Assembly: GCA_041753075.1 (NCBI GenBank)
Contig: JBGSVE010000036.1
Location: 25,538 to 89,537, forward strand
Length of the DNA stretch: 64,000 nt
Origin: UBA6163 sp041753075
GTDB taxonomy: Bacteria; Planctomycetota; Planctomycetia; Pirellulales; Pirellulaceae
Reading direction: 5' to 3'
The position numbers were made by a program, and so were the translations under genes. The notes under the pieces are model-generated. The model worked only from the letters and a program-made list of their open reading frames with translations. It did no database searches and was not told where the DNA came from. Below, piece after piece: positions 1-15,000 of this stretch (within the stretch, counting starts at the first letter, position 1; each line of letters begins with the position of its first letter).

Positions 1-3000
1 CGTTGGTCTGGTCCAAAAATACACCGTATTGCGTGTTCGCCAGGATCAGACTGTTACTGATCGTGACGTTGTCGCTGTCCGACGCTGTATTCGCAAACAC
101 TCCATGCGAACCACCACGAATCGTCAAATGGTCCAGCGTAATGCCGTCGGCATTGGTCAACTGAATTGTTGGTTGGCCGGTGTTACCGCGGTCGATAATC
201 GTCGAGCGCGTCGAGAAGGCTGGATCGAAATAGCCGACGATGTTGATGCCGCTGGCAGCCGCCGTCAGGATCAGCGTCGTCGAAAGATTATACGTTCCGG
301 CGTCCACATAAATTGCATCACCGGGCTTGAGCACAAACGCATTGATCACCGCGCTGATCGATGCCTTGGGTTGATCGGGAGACAGGCCGCTGTTGGCGTC
401 GTTACCGGCGGCGGTCGTATAGTCTCCGGCGTCGAAAGTCGCGTCGTTCACGTAGTAAGCGTTGATCGGCGCGACGATTTGAAACGGTGCATCGCTCTCG
501 TCCGAGACGTCGGGGAAATCATTACGCGTGACGCGAATGCGGTAGTCGTTTGCCGTTGGTAACGAGCTCGGAACGGTCCATGTAATGCTGCCCGAAGCCG
601 GTGCGGCGTTGTCGATTGTGAGCACAGGATTGCCCGCTTGGACCAATTCAACTTTGAATGTGCCGCCGGTCACCTCGTCATACTTCGATCGCCAACGAAT
701 GGGAAAACTTTGGCCGTGTGGCCAGACTTGCCCGCCATCGGGCGTGATCACCGTCACGTAGCGCGCGGGACTGAGCGACGCCTGCGACGTGCCGCCGTAA
801 GCACCGATATTGACAAAGCCACCGTTGGGCGTTGGTTCGCTGGCGAACGAGTCGATTGCGTCGCCACGATCAATCAGCGACGAAGTCAGGGCGTCAAGTA
901 CGGGGTTGCCCGCTGCGGTCAAAAACATCGGTGCTCCGATGCCCGCACCCGAAGCCACGGGTGCGAATGACACGCCGTGATAACTGCCATAGACGCTCTG
1001 CAGATGGTAATCATCATCGCGTCCATCGACAGTGCGGCTGACGAACCCGAGCACGTTGTCAGCACCATCAAAATCGATGAACCGCGGATCGACGCTGAGG
1101 CTATTGCCATCGGTGAACGCGGTGGTTCGCCAAGCGGCCAATGTCGCACGGTCCACGTTCTGCCACAGCGCGACCTTGCCGGTGCCCGTGACGTTGAATG
1201 CGTTGTAGTCGCTGGCAAAGCCCGTTTGCGAATCGGGCGAAATGCTCAATGCATAACCTGCGGCGACCCACAATATGTTGTTGCGCAACTTGACGTTTTG
1301 CGAGCCAGCCTGAATGCTGACGGCGCTGCCGACCGGTTGCACAATCGTGTTGTTGATTAGGCTGGGGTTGCCGCCGTAATATCCAGCCACATTCAATACG
1401 ACGCCAACCAGCGAATTTGCATAAATGACATTGTTGCTGAGCACACCGGAGTAGGCAAACGGTGTACGCACACCGGTTGCATTGGAATAGATCACGTTGC
1501 CGATCACATTTGCGCTAGCGTCAACGACGATTCCCGCGTCGGTGTTGTGGTAGGTGCGGTTCTCACGCAGCGTACCGGAATTGCTATACAACCCGATCGA
1601 ATTATCGAACACGACATTTTGGCTTGCCGTCGCATTGTTAACGACGTAGATCCCATAGCCCGTAGCATGGCCGTAAACCGTGTTGCCGACCACGGCGACA
1701 TTTCCGGTGGCGTAAATGCCGTGAGGTGCATTGTCGTGAATGAGATTGCCACGACCGGCGGCGAGATTCGCATTGCCGATCACCAATGGACTGCCAGCCA
1801 CGGAGTTGGAAACATCGAGTCCATAGATGAAGTTGCCAATGTTGTTGAAGATTTCGTTAGCCTCGAATATCGTGGCTCCCGTGTCACGCAATTGAATTCC
1901 ATAGCTGCGATTATTTGACGAGACGCTGTCGGTCAAACTGGCAACCAAACCATTGGCGTAAATCCCGATGCCGAGACTTTGGTCGGCGCGAAGGTGATCA
2001 AGTGCCTGCGCCGACGAATTCGTCTCCAGCCGGAATCCGCCGACGGTGCTGGCGAGCGATGTCAGGTAGCTGCCGACGAAGTTCGTGCTTTGATTGCGAA
2101 TCAGCAAGCCATAGGTGCCACCACTGACGGTCAGATTGCGCAGCGTCATGAAGTCGGCATTGTTCAGCTCGATGATCGGTGCGACGGTGAATGGGTTGGC
2201 GTGACGCAGCGTCGTGGTGCCCGTCGAACTGCCACGCAACACGAACCCTTCGTCGTCGCCGACGCCAAGAATGTTGGAAACCAGCAACGGACTGAGCAGC
2301 GGATAGTCGCCGGTATCGATCGACAAGGTTTGATTGGCCCCGAGCGAATAAATACGTAGCACATTGTTCGGATACGGCTTCGGTGCCGACGCGAGTTTGC
2401 CGGTGTTGCGATTACGGCCAATCGCCGTGGTGTATTGATCGCCGGCGGCTGATCCATCATTGACGAAGAACGTGTCGGTGTTTTCCGGCACCGTGAACGA
2501 TTCGGTGCTGCGATCCAGCACCGTCAAGTTCTGCGCCAACGAGATTTCGATGCGCAGTCCAGGCGTGGCGAAGTCAACGCCACTGTTCGCCGCGATCCAG
2601 GTGTAAACACCGTTGTCGAGCGTTCCCGTTGTAATGTTGGTTACGAACACGGGCCCCTGCGGCGTATCGCGGAGCAACTTGATGGCGACCGTTGATCGCG
2701 CGGTGTTGCCGTACGAATCCCAACGAATATCGATCGGTTTATTGCGCTCCCAATCTTTGTAAAGGTCAGGCGAGCGTAGAATCAAGTGCGTCGCAGCGAC
2801 GGTATCGGTCGGAGCGTTGCCGTAGGCGCCCAAGTCGGTGACCAGGTCGTTGGGCGTAACCGAAACAAACGCACCGTCTAGGTAGACATCGTTGGTTGAT
2901 CCGGTTTGGCGAACCGCATCGTAGTGAAACACAATTCGCCGCGCGCCGGCGGGCAAGTAGCTGTGTGCGCCCAGCAGTTCCCAACGGTCATCGACGTTGG

Positions 3001-6000
3001 CGGCGCGAGCGATGATCGGTTGGCCGATCGCGACACCGGCTGCGGTCAAAAACGACACCGTCAACGTGCCGCGATCACGAACCGCTTCAGATGCCGACCG
3101 AACTCTTGCACCGAACGAGACCGACAACCCACCGGCGTCGAGCGAAGTCAATTGCGCCGGCGTCAACTTGGCAGACAGATCAACGGTTTGCTCAAGTGCC
3201 GTCGTTTGGTTGGGGCCGCCGGTGAAGTAGGCCGTGCCGTGGAACGGTGACGGATTGGCCGACTGAATAAACGCCGATTGATTCCCCGCGCTGGGCGTCA
3301 CCGTCCAATCGGTCAGCGAGTTTTCAAAACTGGGATTGTTAAGCAGATTCGTGTAACTGGCCGGCAACGCCAAGTCCGTCAACGGATCGCCCGCATCAAC
3401 ACTGGGACTGGTGAACCGCTGGCGCGCAAGCTGCGGCAGCAAGCGGAAGTCGCCCCAGGACGAATTGACGAAACGCGGTTCGGCCTGGCGTGGATTGACC
3501 GATGTGGTGCCGATCGAATGCAGATCGAATTGGTAAATATCCTCTTGCCAATCGAGGATGTCGGCAAAATCTTTTGTCCAGAAACCGATCTTGCCGGTGC
3601 CGGTTGCGTAGAGGTTGTTGTGGTCGCTGAAGTAGCCGATGGTGCTGTCGTTGGCGACGTAGATGTCGTAGCCATTGGCGGTCCAGAGGATGTTGTTGCG
3701 AACTTCAGTTTGCCGCGACGAACCGGTCACGCGGATATTGTCACCCGTAGCTGTGTAGAACGTGTTGCTGATGATGCGTGTGTTGGTCTTGCCAACAACG
3801 TTGACGCCGATCACATTGCCACTGAGCACATTGTGAGCGATCAATTGATCGCTGCCCGCAACGATCCCGGTGCCGTTCTTGAGAATGCGTTGGAATTCAA
3901 CCGAGCCCGTGACGTTGACACCGGTGACGTTGCCTTCAATGACGTTCGCCTTGTCCAAGTCAGGACTGACCAACGAGACGGTGCCGGAAACACCGAGTCC
4001 GTTGTTGTAGATATGTTGAATCTGCATCGACCCGAAAAGCAACACGCCGGTGGTGTTGGCGAAAATGCGGTTTGGCAAGCTTCCGGTGACGTAACCGAGT
4101 CCATCGGTGGTCGATGTCACCGTCGCGACGACACCGGTCACGTTGCCGGTGATGTCGTTGTCGCTAAGTCCGGCCGCGAATTCATAGCGTACACCAACGC
4201 TTGCACCGGAGAAACGATTGTTGCGAATCGCACCATTGAACGCGGCGTCGAGGTCCAGGCCGCTGGCGGTGGCGACAACTTGGTTCGCAACAATTATTCC
4301 CGTGGCCGCTGCCGTGATGCGAATGCCGGTCGCCGCGCCGGTGATGACGTTGTCGCTAACCACGATGGCCGTGACACTCCCAATCGCAATGCCATTGGTT
4401 CCATTCTGGATGCGATTACTGCGAACGACAACTGCGTCGGCACCGCCGTTGATCGCGATACCGCCGCCGCTGACGCTGTTGTGCAAGACTTGCGCGCGCA
4501 CACCGCCGCTGATCGTGACGGCACCAGTGATCGAGTTGTCCCGAATGGCAATTTGATTTGCCGAAGTCGCGGTGACGTTGCCGGTGATCGTCAACCGTTG
4601 CAGGTTAACATCGTTGCCCGTGATGACGATGTTGCCAATGATGCTTGACCCAGTTTTCCCAAGAATGGTCACGCCGGAATCGGCAGCGGTGATTGCGACG
4701 TTGCCGGTGATGGCTCCTGCGACAACGATGATGTCTCCGGCGGCGAGAACATTGTTGTCAAGGATGCTTTGGATTGAGGGGCCGGTCGCCGTGGCGGTGT
4801 AGACGGTGCCGCTGGGTAGCGAATCGGTTCGCGCGAAGATGTTCGACCGACCGCCGCCGGTGCCGACTTCCCAAACCACGGTCGGGCGTCCGCTGCTGTC
4901 CAGCGACGCGGCCAATGACGTGGCGTTTCGTCCCGTCGTCGTAATGCCAATGTCGGTTGCGTCACCGGGAGCCGAGTCAACGAATGTCGAGCCGTTCCAA
5001 CGTGCCGCTTGGATTCGCGTTCGGCCGTTGAGCCAAAACAATTGCAATTCGCTGCCGCCGCTGGCCAGCGTCGGTTGTGCATTTCGCTCGAGCGTTTGGA
5101 TAACGTGCTTGACCACGGGACCGCCCGCAGAATCTGTATACCGAGCGGTGATGATCGCCGAGCTTTCATCGATGTTCGCTTGCCAGGCGACGAACAAATC
5201 GTTGCCGACATAAGCGAGCGACGGGTGGCTGTTGAAGGTGATCGGTGCATCGAACGAGCTGAAGGCATTAGCGCTGACGCCGCCGACGCTGCTGGAATTT
5301 CCGATTGCCTGCCAAGCGGTGCCGTCGTATTGCTTGAGATAGACCTGGCGACGACCGCTGGTGTCGAATTGTGTCCAAGACGCGGCAATGAATCCGTCGC
5401 GACTGGCAACGGTTACATCTCTTACCGCAGAGCCAACCGTTGCACCGGAGACTCCGCCGCCAAAATCACTGCCGGTGCCAAGCGACACCCAAGCCTCGCC
5501 GCTGAAGACTTTGGCATAGACTTGAGCCGTCCCGGCAACGACATTGGTCCAAGTTACAACGGGACCGAAGCTGGATTGGTCAATGACGGGATTGCTGGCG
5601 GTTCCGGTTGCGGAAATACCGTTGGTTGACAATGAATTCGCTAGACCCACCCAAGCACCGGCACCGCTATTTGCCGCCGCATCAAACTGTGCCACGCGGA
5701 TATTGCTTTGCGTGCCGATCGTTTCCGTCCAGGTGACCGTTGGCTTGCCGCCGACGATGGCGATCGATGGAGAAGTTGATGGCGTCGCGGTGCGGCTGAT
5801 GCCACCAAGTCCGGCGCTGCCGCCGAGCTCATGCCAACCAGTCGAGTCATGAATCGCGGCGTAGATTTCCAAGTTGCCATCGCGCGAATCGGTCCAGGCG
5901 ACGACTTGGCCGTTTGGCGTGCTGGCGACGACGGGAGCAAAAGCCAGTCCGCCGCTGCCCGCGATACCAAAACCGGACGCGGAACTGGACAATTCACCCC

Positions 6001-9000
6001 AACGCCCCAGGTCATCGACCGTTGATGAAAGAGTGGACTCACCAAGCAATAGCCCCGGACCCGTCGGCAGCACCGTCGGCGGAGGCGTCGGTGTTGGCGG
6101 GACAAAGTTGCCGGGCGTTGCAGCATCGCCGCTGCCGTAATCAACAATCGATTGCGTATTGATGACGGCAATCAAATCGTCATCGCCTTCGCCGAAGAGC
6201 AAATCGATACCACCAGCACCGAACAATCGATCGCGACCTGAGCCGAGTTCGTTGTTGTTGGTGCCGAAGTCGCCGTATAAGAAATTGACGGCGTTATCGT
6301 CGCCGGCGCCAGACAAGTTGAACGCATAAATCACGTCGTGGCCGGCTCCGCCGATAACCACGTCGCTGCCGCCGTCACCTGAAATCGTATCATCGCCATC
6401 GCCACCATCGATCACGTCATCACCAGCGCCGCCGGAGATGATGTCGTTGCCGACGTAACCGTAAATTCGGTCGCGACCGGAACCACCGTCGATAATGTCG
6501 CCACCATCGACGCTGCCGTAAATCAAATCATCGTCTTCGTCGCCGAAGAGTTGATCTCCAGCACCTCCGCCGCCGTAAATTTCGTCGTTGCCAAGTCCAC
6601 CATGAACGATATCGACTCCGGCTCCAGCATCGATGTAATCATCGCTGGCACCGCCATCGATCGCGTCATTGCCGCCTTCGCCGAACAGGCGATCATTGCC
6701 GCCATCGCCGAACAAGAAATCGTTGCCTTCGTTGGAGCCATAGATGATGTCGTTGCTATCACCACCGCTGGCGCGATCCGATAAACCCGTACCGGTGTAG
6801 ATCACATCGTCGCCGTCTCCACCGCTGATCAAATCGCTGGCCGCACCGCCGTAGATGATGTCGTTGCCAAGGCCGCCGATAATTTGGTCAGCACCACCTA
6901 AGCCCCAAATCGTGTCGTTGCCATCGCCACCATCAATGAGATCGCCGAAGCGAACGGCATCGGCAAAGTCGGGATCGGTTTCGCTGCCATCATCGGAGCC
7001 AACAATCGAATCGTCGCCGGCTTCACCGTACAGTTCGTCGCCAATACCATCACCGCCGTAGAGCCAATCTTTGCCCGCGCCACCACGAAGTCGATCGCGG
7101 CCAGATCCACCGTCGATCACGTCATCACCGGAGCCGGCTTGGACTTCGTCGTCGCCTTTGCGAGTGCGAATGACCAAGCCAACGGCGATCGTTGCGGCGA
7201 CAAAAACCACATCGTCATCGTTATCGGTGGTGATTTCAGCGGTCTGGGCCGTGACCAATCCGGTCAGCGTTACATTGGAACCGGCGGTATCGGCGTTCTG
7301 GTAATCGGCGTGCAGATAAACGTCACGAGCCGCAATCGATCCGGCTACGGTCAGGTCATCACCGGCTAACAGCGACAGCGTGCCGTCGAGCACCGCCACG
7401 ATCGAACTGCTCAGCACGTTGATGTCTTCACCCGTGGCAACCGACTCACGCGTGGTCAAACGAACGTTACCCTGGGCGGTCGATGACACGTTGCCAACGT
7501 TCAATCGCCCAGCCGTTTCGGTGGCGAAAATGTTACCGGTCGCCGTGGCGATAAACCTTCCAGCGGTCGTATCGGCGGTATCAATTTCCAAGTCATCAAA
7601 GACTTCGCCGATCGAACCATTGAGCACGGTTAACGTGATGGTGATGGCATCAATATCGCTGGCCGCGTCAGCATCGACATCGATAATTGACAGCCCGGAT
7701 GTGATCGTGACCGCACCTTGGACGGCACTGATTTTGTTGACATTGAGCAATTGACCGTTGGTAATCGTCACGTTGCCAAAGTTCGCGACGACGCTGGTCG
7801 CCAACATGTTGCCGGTGTTATTGATGATGATATTGCGATCCACGGCCACAACGCTGACGGCTTCCAAGTTGCCGCCGTTGTTGATCACGATGTCGCCGCC
7901 GGTAGCCCGCGCCAGGTTCATCAGCATGTTGGCGATATTATTGATCGTGATACCGCCGCCGACGCTGATAATGCTGTGGCCGATCAAGTTTCCGGTATTG
8001 ACCAGCGTGATGTTGCCGTTGGTCGTTACCATGCTGCGCGCCACCAAGTCGCCGAAGTGATTCAGCGTCGTGCTGCCGACCGAGCTGGTAGTCAGTTCGC
8101 CACTAGCCACAACAATATCGATCGGATTGGTCGGCAAACCGATCGTGCCGCCGGCGAACAGTCGCATGTTCCCAGTTGCGTCACCGCCGCTGCTGGCTGA
8201 CGAAGTGACGTTAACCGGTCGGCCTGCCGCGTCGGGATACGCATCGAGGATCGAGCCAGCGGCGACCAGCTCAACCGAGTATGTCGATTGAAGCGCTCCG
8301 AGCATCAGGTTGCCTTCGCTGACGTTGATCTGCAACGGGCCGCTGCTGGTTGCCTTGGAGACGAACAAGCTATCAATGCTGCGTGTGACACCGTTGATCG
8401 TCGTATCGGTGGCGACCTGTTGGATGTTGGTTTGGCCTATCGATTTTGATTCGAGCGAACCGTTGGAAACGACTTGGGTTCTCAGCGGCAAGAGTGCGCT
8501 TATGCCGCGAATGTCCGCTGCGGCGGCGAGACGCAAGTTGCCTCCGGTGGCAATCGCAGCCGATCCCACACCAATGTCAATGATGCTCGCCGCCGAAGTG
8601 ATCTGGACATCATCGCCCGCGACAACTCGCTGCAGTCTCGCATCGCCAATTGATTTCAACGCCACGCGATGGTTTGCCGTGGCGATGATCGCTGAGGAAG
8701 CTTCGACGTTCAAATCATCGACGCGGCGAATCGTCAACGCGTCGATCGTAAACTTGCTGGTGACAATGGTGCCGTTGATTAAATCGGCGGGCGCACCATC
8801 CGTGGCTGCGGCACCGACAATTTTCTGCCACCGTGACGCGTCGCGATAGTTCTGTGTCACCAGGTTGAACGTGCCGCTGCCGCCGCGATATTCGTACAGT
8901 CCGTAATCAGCGGAGTTGAACTCGATGAGGACACGCTGGCCCGTGGAGACGGTGCGATTGATGGGGGCCGCGTCGGATGGTCCCGTTGAAATGTTGACGG

Positions 9001-12000
9001 TCAATCGTTGCCAACGTGCGGTGTTGGCGAAGTTCTCGGTCTTCAGATCAACGCCCGTTTGATTGGCACCGAGATACCGGTACGTCGCGTATTGCACGCC
9101 GACCACATCATCACGCGTCGCCGAGGCAAGCAACGCCGCTTGGCTGGCCGGCAGCGTGGTGAAGCTCTGCGGGTTGGCGATCGATACACCGTCGCTCAGC
9201 AATCCGACTTGGGCTCCGGTGCTGAGTGCTGTCAGGGTGACGACTGCGCCCTTGACGTTCGGGGACTCGGTGGTGCTGGAGACTTGGGGAGTCAGCAGCA
9301 CGGAGTGAGGGTAAAGGTACTTGATTAAATCTGGCGAAACGGGGTTGGCGAGTGATTGGGCCGAGAATGCTCCGGAGGCAAGACCGGCGTTCAGGAAGAT
9401 GCGATCGCGCAGCGGCAGATTGGCGATGACGACCGGCTCGATAGCGGTGAGTTCTTTCAGTCCGTCGCGAATGGAACCCGTGGTTGATACTAAGATGACA
9501 TTGCCCAATTCGGACTCGACCGATGCGTCAGCCGAAGTCGTTCCAGAGTTGAGCGGATTGGTGGCGAGCGGATTGGTGGCTAGGCGGACGGGATTCGTCA
9601 GCAACAGATCGCCGACCGTTTCGGTCACGGTGATGCCGTTGCGAGCGAGCGCCGCCAAGCCGGGGTTCTTGCCTCCGGCGACGCTGCTGGAATCGATCGG
9701 CAATGGAGTGGCGATCGCGCCAATGGCTCCGTCGATGGCGATCAGTTCGAGTCGATTGCCCGCAACTAGCGAAGTGCCCGTGGCGGCGGTGATGCCGTTG
9801 GCGGCAACCAGTTGCACGTTACCTCCGGTGGAGCGAATGGTTCCGGCGGCGATTGTGCTGCTGACGTTGTCCTTCGAGATTGCGGTCAATGAAATGTCGC
9901 CACCGGCGAACGCGTTGACGATACCGCGATTACCTTCGAGTTGCAGATCAATTTTGCCACCGGCAAACAATCCCGGACTGTTGCCAAAAATCGAGATCGC
10001 ATCGACCGAAGTGATCGAACCGGAAAGCGAGGTCAGCGAAATCGCGCCGTTGGCGGGTGCTTCGATATTCCCCGCGATAACAATGCCACCAACCGAATTG
10101 ACGGTGATATTCGGCGCGAGCGCACCGCGAGTGATTTCGATCTCGATTGGATAATCGGCTTTGAGCGTGTGCGTGAAGAAATCCTTCAGGCCCTCGTTGA
10201 TCGTGCGGCGCGTGATGATCGTCTTCTTTTGCAACCAACCACCGCCGTGAACTTCCGGCGGATCGGTGATGACCGAACGGTTGTTGCTTTCAAAGCGACC
10301 ATTGGCACCATCGGCCACAAACGTCGCCGCGCTGATTCCGCTGTTTACCCATTCGGGATCGGCGGCGTAGTCGATTGTTGTCAAATCGATCGTTTTGGTT
10401 TCGCCACCGATGTAACGATAGACAATTCCGGCGGGATCACTTGGTTGGTGACGGACCAGCGTGATGTTGGGCACGACTTCGACAACCGCATCAACCTTGC
10501 GAACATAATCGAGTGTATAAGGTTTATCGTAGGCGTAACCGGGCACACCGCTGCCGACACCCTGGACTTCGCGCAACTCGGATTCCAACAACCGGCGTGG
10601 TTCACCGCGCGGGATAATCTCCTGTTTAGTCAGCTTTGAATCGGCGACCAGCAAGTCGGCGATGAAGTTGTCACCAAGCAGGTTGAAGCTCTTTTTCTGG
10701 TACTCCTGGCGAATAATTTGGCTGATCGATTGGCCTTCGGTCCAGACGTATTGCAGACCGGGACGCGGGAAATAGAACAGGAAATCATCAAATGAATGCG
10801 GTGTGTCGGTTGGCGTTGAATAGGTGATTCGGCCATTAACGAGCGTACCTGTGGAACGCTTCTCCGTAATAGTGCCGCCGGTGACGACGTATTCGGTTTT
10901 GGTCAACAGGTCGCTGTCCAGAATCGTGATCTTGCCTTTGCGATTCTTGTTCGTATCGATTTCGTCAAGAACAACGGGATAGGAGGTATAGTTTTGGATG
11001 TTGACCGCAGCGAATCCGCTGGCAACCTTCAGTTTGCCGCCACCAGTGCTGAGAATTTGACCGGCGATGATGATCTCGCCACCGCTGGGGTCGAGCTTGC
11101 CCAGAACAAATGCCTTTTGCGACGCGTCCCAAGTGACATCCAAGGGAATGTCTTCGGCACCGAAAGTGACGCCGGGAATCGAAGTCGGTTTTCGCGGTGC
11201 TTGGTTCTGCAGTCCCGTGTCCACGTAGCCGCTGTATTGGTCCGCCAGATCGGAGAACGTGATCGTTTGGCTGGGTGGCAAAAACGCATTGCTGATTACC
11301 AAATCGACACTATCGACGCCGCTTTGAACCAGACCGTTGAGGTTGAGGAATTTTGCGGTCAGCGACAGGCGGCCTTGCGAAACGATCCGCGAGGTGTTGC
11401 CGGCGATGGCTTGGGCGAGCGTCTTGGTGCCGTCGGTAACATTGTTTGCGTTATCGAAAATTTGGCGATCGGCACCGGGGCCAGCGGCGTCGTTGTCAAG
11501 CACATTGAAGTCAATGTATTGTCGCGGATCGGCCAGGTGATACCAACCATCGGAGTTGATCGACAGGTTGCCAGCCGCAATGATTTCAACGGGATCTTGG
11601 CCGCGAATATCACCGCTGATATAGATACTGCCTTCGAAGTTTTGAATATAGATCGTACCGTTTTCATTCAGCACGCCGCCGTTGATGTACAAGTCTTGGC
11701 TGATGGCGGTGGGAATCGGCGGCAGGCCCGTGAAGTCGTAACCGCTGATCGGATTGATCGCGTCTTGAACGATGCGAACGGTTTTTGCCGCCGTGCTGTT
11801 GACGTTGGTCAGCGGCTCGTAATTGACGTACACATTGCCCGGCTGCAGCGTCAGAAAACGATTGTTCACGCTGACGCTGCGACGACCGTCGAGCATGGTG
11901 ACGCCGTTGGTCGAAAGAGTGAACGGCGTCGCGTTGTGGATGTCCAGTTTGGCATCGGCGTGAGCGATAAGTTGACGGCCACTGACCTTGCCCGCAAACG

Positions 12001-15000
12001 TGTTTGGGTTCACTCCGGTCGCTTCGATGTAAACCGAACCTGGCGACGCGGTCAAAGCCGGCAAATCGATGAACAACACATCCAAACTCTTTTTCACAAT
12101 CCGTTTGCCATCGACAAGTATCGGGTCAAGCAAACCGAGGTCTTCGAGTTCGGCATCGATCGCGATCAGTTGAGCTTCGTAACGAACCAAAGCTTCGGCG
12201 TTACCGGCGTGGCTGGCCATCCACTGGATGATCTGGTCGCGCTGGTTCAAAAGCAAGTTGCCGACATTGCGCAGCGACAAGATCGGCGATGGTGTATCGC
12301 CTGGCTTGACGATGAAATACTTATTCTGCAATCCGGCGGCGAACGATTGGGTGATGTTGGTGTCGTACAATGGCGACTCGTCACTGGCCAACGCATCGAC
12401 TTCGGCTTGGGTCAGTTTTTGCCAACGGCCACCGCTAGAAAAGTTTTCCAGGTGAGGAACGACATCTTGGGGCGTGCCAATAAAGCGGTAGTAATCGCCA
12501 ACGGCACCGCCAGACGACGCGCCCGCAACAAGATGGAACACGTAGCCGTTTTGGACCGAGAAACCGATGTTTCCAGCAGCCAATGACTCGTAAACAAAGT
12601 CGACCTCTTGGGGCAATTGTCGCGCGGTTTTTTCCTGGGCCGTCAGCGGCGTGTTGAGACGATCCGGCGTCAGATAAACCGTCGCTCCGTGACGCAGCGG
12701 CTGGATGCGATAGTTGACGTTACTGCCCGCACCAGCTTCGACCTTGGTGCTGTTGGCGATGTTGACGAAATTGTTCTGATTCAAAACACCCCTGTCATCA
12801 ACGCTGTGTCCATACGGCACAACCGACAGCGACACGACCATACCGTCGGTTCGCGAATCGCTGAATCCGCTCTTGGCGACGAGGTCAACGTCTTGAATGC
12901 CGATGATCTTTGATGATCCAAGCAGGTTGACGATATTGTTTTCGTTCAATGTTGACGCGACCGAATCGAGCGCGGCGCTGGGCAAGAACGACGCGGTTTG
13001 AACCGAGGCGTAGGCGTAGTTGTCCAGCAGGTTGATCGCGACTGCGCTGGGGTTATTGAACTTACCGGCCAACAGCGAGACGTTCCTGGCCTTGATGGAC
13101 GAGTCGGTGACATCGATACGATTGGTCGCCGTGGTATCGGCGCGAACCTTCGCCGCCGCAACACCGGTGAAACCTGACACGACGATCAACTTGGCATCGG
13201 GATGATTGTCGCCACCGCTGCGCGATGACAGCATGATGTTGCCGCTATCGTTTTCCAGTGCCGCGCCGGTCGTCACAACGCTGGACAGCGTGTTGGCGTC
13301 AATGATTGAGAATCCCGTCGAGATTCCGGTCAGCAACGAAATGCCTTCGACGTTGACTCGATCGATCGCGTCAAAGTCAGTGAATGTCGCGACCTCGAAC
13401 TTGCCCGGACGATTGAGCCTGCCAGTCGATTTCACACGGCTTCCCGTTCCAAACGAAACGACGGCCTGGAACGGATTGCTCGACGTGCCGATTTCGGTGT
13501 TGCTGGACAAAACGCCGAGGCTAACCAACGATGCGGTCTGGGAGTTGACGTTGTAGCGAAATTGGTCGCCGACCGGTTTAGTGGTGTCCGCCTTGTTCTT
13601 GACCAAATAGTTGTTGGCCTTGATGTAGATTTCGTTCGCATCAACGATTGTGTTGGTGCCGACGGCGATGTTTGCTTTGCCCGTGTTCGTGTTACCGGCC
13701 AGCGCCGCTTGGCCACTGCCGGCGGCAATCGTGATCGCGTCGCTGATTGAGTCAACGTTTTGGGTGTGGTCGGTGTAAAGTCCCAGTCGCGTGACGTTGA
13801 TGTTGGCACCATCACCGACGAGAGTACGCGTGGCCAGATCGCTGGTCGTGTGCGAGATCGATCCGGCCAGCACGATCAAGCCGCCCGCTCCGGCGGTGCT
13901 GTCGGCCAGCAAATAGTCGTTGCTGTCGGCGTGAATCGTGAGCGAACCAGCTCGTAGGTTCGCTGCACCGGAGATTCCCGCCGTGACTTCGTCTACGTTG
14001 TCGCCGCGACCGGCGCTGACGTCGCTGAACATCAATCCAGCGGCACCCAAGCCGACGGCGATACCGGTTCCCTTGGCGACGAATGAATCGGTCAGCCGGG
14101 CATTGATGTCGATCGCGCCCGTTGCCCGGATCGTGCTGGCTGCAATCGTCGCTTTGGCTTCGGGTGCAGCATCGACGAAGGCAAAGTTGACGGAGGCAGC
14201 AAATGCACCGCCGGCGACACCGGTTGTGTTGGCGGTGGCGTTGATCGTTGGCAAGGCATCGACACGGATGCTGCCCGCATTGATCGTGGCACCATTGCCG
14301 ATCGTCGCTTGGGTTTCGATCGCGTTATCATTGCCAACATTAACGCGTGAAAATGCGGCGCCGACGGCAATCGCACCGATGGCCAGCGACCCGACATTGC
14401 CGACGTGCGCGCGATCGTCGCTGGCACTGACAGCCAGTTGCCCCGGAGTGGTGATAATCGCGTTGTCAAGAACTCCGGCATGGGACACCGATTCATCGTC
14501 GATCACGGTCACCGCAGCACCAAGTCCGACAAAGCCGATTCCACCGGCCAGCGAACTGACGCTTGATTGATTTTTCAGCCGTGAACGTACGACGACGGCG
14601 GTACCGGCGGCAATGGTGCCGCCGAGTTCAGCGACGCTGTTCGTGGCAATCATGATTTTCGAAACGCCCGCTCCGGCAGCAAGTGCGCCGATCGCGACGG
14701 CACCCGTGGTCGTGCCAATGACAACACCTTCGTCGCTAGTGACAACTACCGAATCACCAGCGGTCAACTTGGCTCCGCTGAGTACCGTGGCCGATGTGCC
14801 CGAAGGCGCACCGCCAGCGTCGATCGAGTTCTGGATCGATGATTGAGTGAAGTCGAAGCCGGTGATGTTGGAAATCGTATTGCCGGCGAACGCTTTCAAC
14901 CGTTTGGTCGAACTCTGGTTCGCGTTGTTGGCACCGACGGCGAAGTTGTTCAGGAATCCGATCGTATGGCTGGCAGCGTCGCCGACTTGACGAGCGGCGT

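Noticed and set aside
3278..4648. Long plus-strand open frame (456 codons) and many others in 1-22000, for example 10994-12586, 15404-16429, 17894-18811 and 19626-20864
   Set aside because: They lie antisense to the giant gene, whose frame gives coherent domains. Their translations are low-complexity mirror sequences without family motifs.
6170..7165. RTX block as a C-terminal type I secretion signal
   Set aside because: It lies in the interior, followed by at least 2,000 more residues, so it cannot be the terminal secretion signal of this protein.
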